Source: Deinococcus sp. LM3
GTDB taxonomy: Bacteria; Deinococcota; Deinococci; Deinococcales; Deinococcaceae
Length of the DNA stretch: 64,000 bases
Assembly (NCBI RefSeq): GCF_002017875.1
Contig: NZ_MUFV01000001.1
Location: forward strand, 2,692,501-2,756,500
Direction of reading: 5' to 3'
The notes under the pieces were generated by a model. The model worked only from the letters and a program-made list of their open reading frames with translations, had not been told where the DNA came from and did not search any database. A program made the position numbers and the translations under genes. Numbering within the stretch: the stretch's first letter is position 1; the number at the start of each line of letters is the position of its first letter. Shown here piece by piece: positions 17,954-28,774 of the stretch.

Positions 17954-19792
17954 TCAGGCGCGCAGTTCGTACGCCGCGTCGCGGGTGCCGCTGCCCAGTT
18001 TGCGCAGCAGGCCGTCCTGCACCAGCCGCCGCAGCGTTCGCCACGCCTGCTGCGTGGTCAGCCCGCAGGCCTCGCGCAGGTCCACGTTCCGCACGCGGCC
18101 CCGCTCGCGCGCCAGGGCCAGCGCGATGGCGCGCACCTCGGCGGCGCTGGGGCCGGACTCGTCGCGCGGGGCGCGTGCCGCGCGCTTCGGGCGCCCGGCA
18201 GCTTCCGGGGGTGGGGGAGACGTGACCGACGCTGGCCGGGCACCGCTGACGGTGTCTGCCGGTTCCTGATCCGCCAACCCCTGATAGGCCGGTGACGGGG
18301 TGGTCGGCGCAACCTCCGGCGCGGGCACAACCGCTTCCGGCGGCGTCTGGACGGCCGGCACGACCCGCTCGCGGCCCAGGGCGCGGCGCACCTCGTCGCT
18401 CAGGACATACGCGATGCCGCGCCCCACGCCCGCCTTCACGATCAGGCCGTGATCCTCCATGCCGCGCAGCAGCCTGGGCGTGCGGTCCTCGGGCAGTTGC
18501 AGCGCGCGGGCCAGGGCGGCGCGGGTCGCCTCGCCCTCGCGGGCCAGCAGGCTCAGGACGATCAGCACGTCCAGCGACAGCGTCTGCATGTCCTCCTGCT
18601 TGCGCGCCACGAACCGCACGAATTCCGCATCGAATCCCGGCGAGTGCAGCGCCAGCGTCACCGAGTCCGGGTACGTGGTGAACTCCGGCGGTTCCTTGCC
18701 GTGGCGCAGCATCAGCGAGTACATCTTGTCCACGCCCACCCCGGCCCGCTCGACCAGTCCCAGGCGGGCCAGGACCTCGGCCAGCAGCGGGTTGCGGCGC
18801 TTGGGCTGGTGGCGCAGGATGTTCCCCGGCGTGATCCCGCCCGGCAGCCCGCCGGGGTTCATGATCTCCAGCCGGTCCGGGAAGTGATGCACGTGCACCG
18901 CGTCCCGCAGGCGGTAATCCCGGTGCGTCAGGGCGTTCAGCAGCGCCTCGCGGTACACCGCCTCGTCCTGATCCCACACCTCGATGCGGAACAGGCCCAC
19001 CTGCACCGGCGTGAAGCGGTTCCTGGCCTGGATCAGCTCGGCCAGCCGGGTCAGCAGCGCCGGAATGGGCCGCAGCAGGTCCTCCCGGAACTGGAATTCC
19101 ACGTCCGGCGTGTGGTGATGGTAGAAGCACACCTCGGCCTGCGGCACGTGCGCCCGCAGCGCCGCCGGCGTGCCCGCCAGCAGGATCGCGGCCAGCGTGG
19201 GCCGCAGCGCCCCGCCACTGGGGACAAGCAGCCCCAGTTCCTGAAGGAAATCCAGGTCCGGCAGGTTCGAGGCGCTGGCCCGGCGTCCCAGGCCACGCAG
19301 CCGCGCGACCTCCGCCGGGTCCAGGTCCGCCAGGGACGCGTCCGGCGGGACGACCGCCGTGAAGTCCTGATCCGCGACCGGTTCGGCCTCGCCCGGCGTG
19401 ACCGGCACGAGGTGCGCGCCGTCCCAGGCAATGACCGATCCGTCCGGCGCGGCCAGCACGTAGGGTCCCTGCGGCACGAACACCGCCAGCACCCGCGCGC
19501 CGCCCGGCAGCCGGTGGTGCTGCACGTTCACGGTCAGGCGGCCGCCCGACAGTTCGAAGATCGCGTGCGTGACCATCAGCGGGTGCAGTTCGCCCGCGTC
19601 GCGCACCGTGCCGGGCGGCAGGTCCAGCACGTCCACGCCCACCAGCACCGTCCCGCCGCGCGCGTTCGCCAGCCCCACGGCGTAGCGGGCCAGTTCCTCG
19701 GGAGAGACGTTCAGCGGCAGGTGAATGCACGTCGGCCCGGCCGGAGGCAGCACCCCCAGCGGCGAAATGGCGTCAGCAGCGTCCAGCGTCAC
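17954..19792 (-). CDS. AlbA_2 and ATP-binding (HATPase_c_4) regulator-like protein
   Basis: 612 residues. An N-terminal Schlafen/AlbA_2-type domain (ELARYAVGLANARGGTVLVGVD) leads to the conserved middle region of COG2865 proteins. The ATPase-like part shows YREALLNALTHRDYRL, RLEIMNPGGLPGGITPGN, then RRNPLLAEVL and GVGVDKMYSLM. Residues ~400-475 and the C-terminal ~70 look like winged helices, separated by a Pro-rich linker. The family is often called a predicted transcriptional regulator; its substrate is unknown. TATAGT (19801-19806) lies eight bases before the GTG start, a leaderless pattern. Confidence 0.75.
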   Translation of the reverse strand: MTLDAADAISPLGVLPPAGPTCIHLPLNVSPEELARYAVGLANARGGTVLVGVDVLDLPPGTVRDAGELHPLMVTHAIFELSGGRLTVNVQHHRLPGGARVLAVFVPQGPYVLAAPDGSVIAWDGAHLVPVTPGEAEPVADQDFTAVVPPDASLADLDPAEVARLRGLGRRASASNLPDLDFLQELGLLVPSGGALRPTLAAILLAGTPAALRAHVPQAEVCFYHHHTPDVEFQFREDLLRPIPALLTRLAELIQARNRFTPVQVGLFRIEVWDQDEAVYREALLNALTHRDYRLRDAVHVHHFPDRLEIMNPGGLPGGITPGNILRHQPKRRNPLLAEVLARLGLVERAGVGVDKMYSLMLRHGKEPPEFTTYPDSVTLALHSPGFDAEFVRFVARKQEDMQTLSLDVLIVLSLLAREGEATRAALARALQLPEDRTPRLLRGMEDHGLIVKAGVGRGIAYVLSDEVRRALGRERVVPAVQTPPEAVVPAPEVAPTTPSPAYQGLADQEPADTVSGARPASVTSPPPPEAAGRPKRAARAPRDESGPSAAEVRAIALALARERGRVRNVDLREACGLTTQQAWRTLRRLVQDGLLRKLGSGTRDAAYELRA

Positions 19793-19801
19793 AATCGGCC
19801 A

Positions 19802-20308
19802 CTATACATCGCCCGGCCCGGCCAGGGTTCCCGCCCCCGCACCTTTCCCGGCCGGGCGCAGCCACCAGCGTTCCACGCGCACGCCCCCCACCCCGGACGC
19901 CGGCAGCCACACCAGGGCCGCCCGCGCGCCGCTGCCCCACAGGACCGCCGCCTGCCCGAACGCCCCGCCCAGCGCCGCCACGTCCCGCAGCGAGATACCG
20001 GTCAGGATCAGGGTCGGTTCCTGCCAGTCGCCGTCCCCGTTCACGCCGCCGTGCCCAGGCCAGCGGGCCGCCGCGACCCGCAGCCGCGCCTGCGCCGCCC
20101 GGTTCGCCGCGCGCCCCTGCGCCTGCCCGGCCGGGTTCCACGCGGTCACGACTCCCCAGCGGGACGCCGCCCAGGCCGGTGTGAAGGCGGGTATCCGCTC
20201 GGCGCCCAGCGTCACGGGCTGCGCCGCCGTGCCGTACCGGGACGCCAGGAACGCCGCGCGCAGCCGGGCATCGGGCCGCGCCGCATCGGGCCGGGCGGGG
20301 CCGGCCAT
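19802..20308 (-). CDS. DUF3293 family protein
   Basis: 168 residues. The central WGVVTAWNPAGQAQGRAANR and the later QEPTLILTGISLRDVAALGG, FGQAAVLW fit the DUF3293 pattern of short bacterial proteins with no assigned function. There is no signal peptide or membrane segment. It ends two bases before the 123-residue secreted protein begins its 3' end, and starts 3 bases downstream of it on the same strand, so it is probably in the truD operon. Confidence 0.6.
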   Translation of the reverse strand: MAGPARPDAARPDARLRAAFLASRYGTAAQPVTLGAERIPAFTPAWAASRWGVVTAWNPAGQAQGRAANRAAQARLRVAAARWPGHGGVNGDGDWQEPTLILTGISLRDVAALGGAFGQAAVLWGSGARAALVWLPASGVGGVRVERWWLRPAGKGAGAGTLAGPGDV

Positions 20309-20310
20309 GT

Positions 20311-20682
20311 TCAGGGGGCGACGGTGGCGCTCAGGTTCACGATCTGCGCGTTGCGGTACCGCAGCACCAGACTGACCTTCTGCCCGGCCCGGAACGTGCC
20401 GCCCAGCACGATGCGGTACCCGGTCGAGGTGTTCAGGGTCAGCGTTCCGGGCACCGGCACGGCCGGCACCACCTGACAGCTCGGCGCGCAGCGCATCAGG
20501 CGCGCGCGGCCCACGCTGCTCCAGACGCCCGTCAGTTCGTCCGCCTTGGGAACGGTCAGCGTGCCGGTCAGCAGCGCCCCCCCCTGCGTGGGCCTGAGGG
20601 TCAGGGTCCGCGAGGTCGCGGCCTGCGCCGGCAGGGTCAGCAGCAGGGCCGCCGCCCCGCAGATCATTCGCAGTCGTTTCAC
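20311..20682 (-). CDS. Small secreted hypothetical protein
   Basis: 123 residues from a GTG at 20682 that overlaps the truD TGA by GTGA; coupling decides the start. The signal peptide is clear (MKRLRMICGAAALLLTLPAQAA after re-initiation at GTG). The mature part is beta-rich with two close cysteines (MRCAPSCQVVP). No family recognised. Order of the run is truD, this gene, DUF3293. Confidence 0.6.
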   Translation of the reverse strand: MKRLRMICGAAALLLTLPAQAATSRTLTLRPTQGGALLTGTLTVPKADELTGVWSSVGRARLMRCAPSCQVVPAVPVPGTLTLNTSTGYRIVLGGTFRAGQKVSLVLRYRNAQIVNLSATVAP

Positions 20683-21773
20683 TCGGTGTCCTCCAGCGCC
20701 CCGGCGTCGTCTGACCCGTCGCCGGGCATGTCCGGAGCGTCCACGTCGGTCTTCATGATCTCGCGCAGCACGCTCGTCGCGAAACTGCCGCGCGGCAGCG
20801 TGAAGGCGGCCGTGAACCCGTCGTCTTCCGGGGTCACGCTCACGTCCTCCGGGAACACCCGCGTCAGGCGGCGGTCCCCCTTGCGGGACGAGAACATCCC
20901 GGCCGACAGGCCCAGCGCGGCCAGCGCCTCCTGCTCCAGCTCTCCGGCGTCCAGGGTCAGGGGCTTGACCTTCTTGCCGAACAGCGTGCCGGTCGCGCTG
21001 ACCTCGCCCCGCACCGCGCGCGGCGTCTCCTGCGCGGCGTCCTCGACCTGAAACACGCCGCCCGTGTCGTGCTTCTTGGCCATGTCCCCGGCCAGCAGGC
21101 CGTCGAACACGCCGCGTTCCAGACGCAGGTTCACGAACCCGTTGAACACCACGCTCTGCAGCGCCGTCGTCAGGAACCGCCGCACGCGCGGGTCCCGCAC
21201 CCGCGACTCGCCCCGCACGACCCGCAGGCCCTCCTCGGCGTTCAGGCCACCCAGTCCGAAGCGCTGCGGCCCGAAGTAGTTCGGCACGCCCCGCGCCGCG
21301 AGGCCCTCCAGCGTCTGCCGGGCCGCGTCCGCCTGACCCGCCGCGCCGCGCACCCGCACCACGAACCGGTTGGCCCGCAGGTGCCCCATGCCCAGCTTGT
21401 TCATGTGCCGGGTCACCTGCAACACCCGCACGCCGTCCAGCGCGAAGGTCGGCAGGCGGCCCTCGACCTTGCCCGGCAGGCTGATCCACTGCGTGGTCAC
21501 GGCGTGCCGGTCCTTCAGGCCAGCCACGCCGATGTCCCGATCCCGCACGCCGATCTGCCCGCCCAGTTCCCTCAGGACGTGCGCGGTCGTGTGCCCGGTC
21601 TTCTCGAACTGCACGAACAGGTGCTCGCCCTCACCGGACGGCAGGTACAGAGGAACTTCCTCCACACGGAAATCGCCGGGTTCCTGGCGGAGGACTCCGC
21701 CGGTTCCCGGCCCTTCTGTCAGGGCGCGCAGCGCCGACCAGTCAAACACCAGACTCACGATGTCGCTCACCAT
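20679..21773 (-). CDS. truD: tRNA pseudouridine(13) synthase TruD
   Basis: 364 residues, modifying U13 of some tRNAs. Family motifs: FEKTGHTTAHVLRELG, VAGLKDRHAVTTQWISLPG (catalytic Asp in GLKDRHA), GHLRANRFVVRVRG and GVPNYFGPQRFG. The length matches E. coli TruD (349). The ATG at 21773 is preferred to one six codons upstream because it matches the usual N-terminus. It is the first gene of a three-gene run. Confidence 0.93.
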   Translation of the reverse strand: MVSDIVSLVFDWSALRALTEGPGTGGVLRQEPGDFRVEEVPLYLPSGEGEHLFVQFEKTGHTTAHVLRELGGQIGVRDRDIGVAGLKDRHAVTTQWISLPGKVEGRLPTFALDGVRVLQVTRHMNKLGMGHLRANRFVVRVRGAAGQADAARQTLEGLAARGVPNYFGPQRFGLGGLNAEEGLRVVRGESRVRDPRVRRFLTTALQSVVFNGFVNLRLERGVFDGLLAGDMAKKHDTGGVFQVEDAAQETPRAVRGEVSATGTLFGKKVKPLTLDAGELEQEALAALGLSAGMFSSRKGDRRLTRVFPEDVSVTPEDDGFTAAFTLPRGSFATSVLREIMKTDVDAPDMPGDGSDDAGALEDTE

Positions 21774-21882
21774 ACCCCGAGTTGGGCGCACTGGAGTGAA
21801 AAAACCTGCAAAAGCATGAACGGTCCTTTATCCGGAGCGCGAACGGTGCCCCGTCCGACCGGCTGCCGGAACGGCCCGCCCG

Positions 21883-22650
21883 TCAGTTCAGGACGCGGCT
21901 CTCGGCGCGCGCCGGGGGCGTCCAGTCGGCGCGGAACAGGTGCGCCTCGTCGGCCCGCAGCGGCGCGTACCAGACCCGCACCCCACTGTCCTGCGCCGTG
22001 ACGGGCAGCAGCGCCTCCTGCCCGGAGCGCAGTTCCAGCAGCGGCGTCCCGCCCGGCCCGCGCACCCGGTACCACGCGTTCAGACCCGCCGGGGACCACC
22101 CCGCCAGCCGCAGCGCCCGCCCGGACACGTTCTTCAGGTACGCGCCCTGCTCGGTCACGGTGACGCTCAGGTCCGGCCACTCGGGCGTGACCGTGCGGTT
22201 CCAGCGCACCTGGAAGCCCAGCGGCGCGCGCCGGTGCAGCGGCGGAATCAGCAGCGCCCCCAGCAGCCCCGCCCCGCCCGCCAGCAGGGACGCGGCGCCC
22301 AGCGGCAGCAGCGCCGCCTGCTCGGCCGCCGGTGCGCCGGGCAGGGCGGTCAGCAGCCCGGCCCCCAGCACCACGCCCACCAGCGGCCACCCGGCCTGCG
22401 CCCAGCGGCCCGGCAGGTCCGCCGGGGCCGGCGTGAACGCAGCGGGCGCGAACTCCGAGAGCAGCAGCAGCGCCGCGCCCACCCCGAACAGCGCCGGCAG
22501 TTCCAGCAGCGCCGCCAGCAGCAGCAGCGCCAGCCCCGGCACCGCCCACCACGCCTGCGCGGGCCGCAGCGACAGCCGCGCCGCGCGTCCCACCCGCGCC
22601 AGCCAGTACACGGCGATCAGGGTCAGGGCCAGCAGCAGCGGCCCGCTCAC
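21883..22650 (-). CDS. Membrane protein of unknown function
   Basis: 255 residues from a GTG at 22650. The first ~145 hold four or five hydrophobic segments rich in Leu/Ala/Pro. The last ~110 are a soluble beta-rich domain (QVRWNRTVTPEWPDLSVTVTE, AYLKNVSGRALRLAGW) that looks like an extracytoplasmic immunoglobulin-type fold. The open frame runs back through the TNA element at 22668, but those residues are repeat-derived and were excluded. The element ends 17 bases upstream of the start and may have replaced the native leader. Confidence 0.55.
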   Translation of the reverse strand: MSGPLLLALTLIAVYWLARVGRAARLSLRPAQAWWAVPGLALLLLAALLELPALFGVGAALLLLSEFAPAAFTPAPADLPGRWAQAGWPLVGVVLGAGLLTALPGAPAAEQAALLPLGAASLLAGGAGLLGALLIPPLHRRAPLGFQVRWNRTVTPEWPDLSVTVTEQGAYLKNVSGRALRLAGWSPAGLNAWYRVRGPGGTPLLELRSGQEALLPVTAQDSGVRVWYAPLRADEAHLFRADWTPPARAESRVLN

Positions 22651-22667
22651 AGGCCACCCGTCCGTAT

Positions 22668-22806
22668 CATACGGACTCCGATTGAATGGGCTGCAAAGAC
22701 CGTTCAATCCGAGCGGATGCGAGTGGGAGAAAAACGGGTTCCGGACGTGGAGCTGGCAACCCGGCGATGTTCCGGGTTGTCGGCGAAACAAACGGAATCC
22801 GTATCA
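22668..22806 (+). repeat. TNA palindromic element, copy 6
   Basis: Complete 139-bp copy bounded by TCA (22668-22670) and TCA (22804-22806). The left flank reads CCGTA just before the triplet, so a second, now lost, copy end appears to abut it. Hairpin B has the third stem variant, CAACCCGG...CCGGGTTG. It sits between the moaB stop and the membrane-protein start. Confidence 0.88.
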
Positions 22807-22850
22807 GGCCCACCACGGACACCCACCCTGGCCGGTCAGGGCCGGTCGGA

Positions 22851-23546
22851 TCACTGCGGCCCCTTGCGGTGACGGCCCAGACCCGCCGCGACCCCCCCGC
22901 CTGCGCCGGGCTGCGGTGTGGGCAGCGGCGTCGGCGCCTCCAGGGCGGGCGGCGCGGGCGGCGCGTTCAGGACGCCCGGCTGCCCGTGCCGCGTGACCTC
23001 GAAGGCCAGGTGCCCGATCTCGTCACGCAGGATGCCTTCCCAGGCGGTCTTCACGGCGTTCAGGCTGCCGGGCATGGCGAACACCACCGCGCCGCGCACC
23101 AGCCCGCCCACCGCGCGCGACAGCATGGCCGCCCCGCCCACCTGCTGGTACGACAGCATCCGGAACAGCTCCCCGAAGCCCGGAATGGGTTTGGTGATCA
23201 GGGACTCCACGACCGGCACCGTCACGTCCCGCCCCGTGATCCCGGTCCCGCCGCTCGACAGCACCACCGTCGCCTCACGCGCGAAGGCCACCAGCGCCGA
23301 ACGGATGTCCACCGCGTCGTCCCGCACCACCCGGTACGCGACCACCTCGTGCCCCCCGGCGCGCAGTTCGCTCAGCAGGTACTGTCCGCTGGTGTCGGTC
23401 TCCGGGGTGCGCGTGTCGCTGACCGTGAGCACCGCCACCCGCACGGACTGCGCGCCCGCCGCGCGGTGCGCGTCACTGGACGCCGCCCCGCCCGGCGTCG
23501 GCGAGGGCTCGGAGGAGGGGGGCGCAGCTTTACTCAGGTCGGTCAT
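22851..23546 (-). CDS. MogA/MoaB family molybdenum cofactor protein
   Basis: 231 residues with a MoaB/MogA core of ~160: VRVAVLTVSDTRTPETDTSG, VVLSSGGTGITGRDVT and AVVFAMPGSLNAVKTAWEG are the molybdopterin-binding signatures. These proteins adenylylate molybdopterin before metal insertion. Unusual Pro/Ser-rich N-terminal (~40 residues) and Pro/Gly-rich C-terminal tails flank the core. TATCGT (23553-23558) six bases before the ATG suggests a leaderless mRNA. No other moa/moe genes are nearby. Confidence 0.85.
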   Translation of the reverse strand: MTDLSKAAPPSSEPSPTPGGAASSDAHRAAGAQSVRVAVLTVSDTRTPETDTSGQYLLSELRAGGHEVVAYRVVRDDAVDIRSALVAFAREATVVLSSGGTGITGRDVTVPVVESLITKPIPGFGELFRMLSYQQVGGAAMLSRAVGGLVRGAVVFAMPGSLNAVKTAWEGILRDEIGHLAFEVTRHGQPGVLNAPPAPPALEAPTPLPTPQPGAGGGVAAGLGRHRKGPQ

Positions 23547-23642
23547 GCCGTCACGATACCCCGCTCCCGGCGCGTGAATGAGGGCCGATTCACGCATCCA
23601 CCCGGTCGGGGGCGCGGGTGACCCACGGCCGCCGGGACGCGC

Positions 23643-24508
23643 TCAGCGCCCGGCGTTCAGGACGCTGCGGGCACTGTCCGGCAGCACCGAGCGGTCGGAG
23701 GGCCGCAGCTGCGCCCGCGTGCGCCCCAGCGTGAGCGCCATGAACACGTCCGCCTGTTGCGCCAGGAACTCGCGGTAGCCGTCCTCGTGGCCGCTGCGCA
23801 CGCATTCCAGGGCCAGCAGGTCCAGCTGCCCCTCGAGCTGCCGCAGCGCCAGGAAGCGCGCCGCGCCCGCCCCGCTGTCCCCCAGCGTCCCGCCCAGGTC
23901 CGGCAGTTTCTCCGGCCAGCGTTGCAGCAGCCGGGCGGCGCGGCGCACGTTCGGGTCCTCCAGGGTCAGGGCGCAGGCCCGGCACGGCTGCTCGCGGCTG
24001 GCCTCGCCGCACACCGGGCAGGGCCGCCAGCCCTGCTCCTCCCGCCAGCGCCGCGCCCGCGTGATCGCCTCGGCCGCCCGCAGCGCCGCGCCCCGCAGGT
24101 CCGGACTGCGTTCGCTCTGCACGCCCTCGACCAGCTGCCGCGCCCGCGCGCGGTCCGGGGCAGGCAGCGGCGCGGGCGGGGGCGCCGTGACCGGCTCGCG
24201 CACCGACCCCACACTGAACCGGATCTCGCTGATCGGCTGGTCGGGCATCAGGGCGTTCAGGGCCTTCAGGAAATGGTGACGCTGCATGCTCAGGTGGTGC
24301 GCGGTGGCGCTGTCACGGACCTCCACGAACAGCGTGCCGCCCTGCTGCGTGCGCGGCCGGGTCAGGCGCGCGATCTCCGGGCCGACCGCCTGCGGCCACA
24401 GCAGGATGGCGCGCGCCCGCTCGATTCCCCGCGCGATGCGGGCCGTGCCCAGCGTGGCGCCCATCAACTCCCCGATGGCGCGCGGTCCGCTCAGGCGGCG
24501 CCCCCGTG

Positions 24509-24512
<4 letters not shown>
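23643..24512 (-). CDS. DciA-like (DUF721) protein with zinc-ribbon insertion
   Basis: 289 residues. The N-terminal ~100 (GTARIARGIERARAILLWPQ, LFVEVRDSATAHHLSMQ and HHFLKALNALM) match the DUF721/DciA domain, the bacterial helicase loader or operator outside gamma-proteobacteria with DnaC. Near residue 165 is a CPVC...CRAC four-cysteine cluster, a likely zinc ribbon, followed by a helical tail of ~100 residues. Common DciA proteins are 100-180 residues and lack this. The GTG start overlaps the recF TGA (GTGA), and recF-DUF721 order also occurs in Actinobacteria near dnaA. Confidence 0.7.
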
Positions 24513-25615
<1,103 letters not shown>

Positions 25616-25632
25616 TCCTGCATTCTAGAGCG

Positions 25633-25704
25633 CCGCCGCCCACTCACAGGGACAGGGGTCACAGGGTCAGGAGTCACAGGGCCAGGGAGCACAGGGCCAG
25701 GGCC
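25633..25704. repeat. Short imperfect tandem repeats between recF and the thioesterase gene
   Basis: About four units of roughly 15 bases built on TCACAGGGCCAGGGAG follow one another, and two copies of CAGCCGGGACACT come just after (near 25733-25758). They lie between divergent promoters. No hairpin or known operator was recognised. Confidence 0.5.
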
Positions 25705-25785
25705 GGGTGGGGGAGCCAGCCGCGAGAGGGCCAGCCGGGACACTGTCAGCCGGGACACTCTGGCCCGCACGGTACGCTGGAGGCC

Positions 25786-26235
25786 ATGAGCGCCCCCACC
25801 TCCACCGACCTGCCCACCCCGGAAGCCCTGACCGCCTTCGGCGCCGGACACCTGCCGGGCCTGATCGGCATCCGGTTCACGCACGCCGAACCGGGCCTGC
25901 TGCGCAGCGAACTGACCGTCCGCCCCGAACTGCTCGCCCCGAACGGCTTCCTGCACGCCGCGAGCGTCGTCGCGCTGGCCGACACGACCTGCGGCTACGG
26001 CACGCGCATGCTGCTGCCGGCGGACGCCAGCGGCTTCACCACCATCGAACTCAAGAGCAACCACCTCGGCACCGCCCGCGAGGGCACCGTCACCTGCGAA
26101 GCCCGCAAGGTCCACGCCGGCCGCACCACCCAGGTCTGGGACGCCGAGGTGACCGGCCCGGACGGCCGCCTGATGGCCCTGTTCCGCTGCACGCAGGCGG
26201 TCCTGTACCCGAAACCCACCCCGGCCGGAGGCTGA
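25786..26235 (+). CDS. PaaI-family hotdog thioesterase
   Basis: 149 residues with the hotdog-fold pattern of PaaI/YbgC-like acyl-CoA thioesterases: ELLAPNGFLHAASVVALADT (the HGG-like turn reads FLHAA) and FTTIELKSNHLGTAREGTVT. The preferred acyl-CoA is not predictable. TACGCT (25773-25778) precedes the ATG by seven bases. It is followed two bases after its stop by aat, whose ribosome site lies inside this gene's end. Confidence 0.85.
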   Translation: MSAPTSTDLPTPEALTAFGAGHLPGLIGIRFTHAEPGLLRSELTVRPELLAPNGFLHAASVVALADTTCGYGTRMLLPADASGFTTIELKSNHLGTAREGTVTCEARKVHAGRTTQVWDAEVTGPDGRLMALFRCTQAVLYPKPTPAGG

Positions 26236-26237
26236 CC

Positions 26238-26858
26238 TTGCCGCCCGCCCGCACCTTCCTGAACCACCCGGACCCCCTGACCCGCGAGGTCGCCCGCCAC
26301 TACGCCTCGGGCGCGTTCCTGATGGACAACGGCGACGGCCTGATGTGGTACTCCGTCGAGAACCGCGCCGTCGTGCCGCTCACGGAACGCGGCGGCCTGC
26401 ACGTCGCCCGCCGCCTGCGCCGCGACCTGAAGCACTTCGAGCCGCGCGTGGACACCGCCTTCGCGCAGGTGATCGCCGGCTGCCGGGGCGAACTGCCGGG
26501 CAGCCCCCCCCGCGACGGCGAGTGGATCAGCGACGAACTCGCGGACCTGTACCTGCACCTGCACGCGCAGGGACTGGCGCACTCCTTCGAGGTCTGGCGC
26601 GGCGGCGAACTGGCGGGTGGCGTGCTGGGCCTCGCGCTGGGCGGCGCGTTCATCGCCGAGAGCAAATTCCACCGCGTCACGAACGCCAGCAAGGCCGCCC
26701 TGATCCACCTCGCCGCGCACCTGCACGCCCGCGGGTTCACGCTGCTGGACGCCCAGATCCAGAACCCGCACCTGGAAACGCTGGGTGTGCGCGAGATCGA
26801 CAGCGACACCTACGGCGAACTGCTCGGCGCGGCCCTGCCGCTGGACGTCAGACTGTAG
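26238..26858 (+). CDS. aat: Leucyl/phenylalanyl-tRNA--protein transferase
   Basis: 206 residues, attaching Leu or Phe from tRNA to N-terminal Arg/Lys of proteins for N-end-rule degradation by ClpAP/ClpS. Motifs: YASGAFLMDNGDGLMWYSVE, EWISDELADLYLHLHAQGLA, HSFEVWRGGELAGGVLGLAL and FIAESKFHRVTNASKAAL. The TTG start at 26238 is chosen because GGAGG lies just before it; no nearer ATG or GTG keeps the N-terminus. Slightly shorter than E. coli Aat (234). Confidence 0.92.
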   Translation: MPPARTFLNHPDPLTREVARHYASGAFLMDNGDGLMWYSVENRAVVPLTERGGLHVARRLRRDLKHFEPRVDTAFAQVIAGCRGELPGSPPRDGEWISDELADLYLHLHAQGLAHSFEVWRGGELAGGVLGLALGGAFIAESKFHRVTNASKAALIHLAAHLHARGFTLLDAQIQNPHLETLGVREIDSDTYGELLGAALPLDVRL

Positions 26859-26957
26859 GGAGAGTCTGTAGGGAGGGAGTCTGTGCGGCAGCGGCCCGGC
26901 GCCCTTCCCCCTAGCCAAATCCTGCCCCTCCCCGCTCCGGGCGCTTACCCTCTGTGC

Positions 26958-28577
<1,620 letters not shown>

Positions 28578-28588
28578 CCCCCACCCCT

Positions 28589-28617
28589 GCCGCCCGCCCT
28601 TTCACCGGGCGGGCGGC
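28589..28617 (+). terminator. serA hairpin terminator
   Basis: GCCGCCCGCCC (28589-28599) pairs perfectly with GGGCGGGCGGC (28607-28617) around TTTCACC. There is no T tract; the stem is entirely G-C. A TNA element begins 18 bases later. Confidence 0.75.
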
Positions 28618-28634
28618 ATCCGGCATTCACGGGT

Positions 28635-28774
28635 TCATACGGACTGCCGTTTGTTTCGCCGACAATCCGGAACTTCACCGGATTGCCGGCTCCACGTCCG
28701 GAACCCGTTTTGCTCCCACTCGCTTCGCTCGGATTGAATGGGCTGCAAAGCCCATTCAATCCGAGTCCGTATCA
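28635..28774 (-). repeat. TNA palindromic element, copy 7; supplies a stop codon
   Basis: Complete 140-bp copy bounded by TCA (28635-28637) and TCA (28772-28774). The right triplet is the TGA stop of the minus-strand disulfide reductase. Hairpin A (ATTGAATGGGCT, AGCCCATTCAAT) is perfectly paired. It sits between convergent serA and the reductase. Confidence 0.9.

Noticed and set aside
18449..20476. 675-codon plus-strand frame opposite the AlbA/HATPase gene
   Set aside because: Shadow composition rich in Arg and Gln and no start signal.
22651..22791. N-terminal extension of the membrane protein through the TNA element
   Set aside because: The extra residues are translated repeat sequence that appears in shadow frames of other copies.
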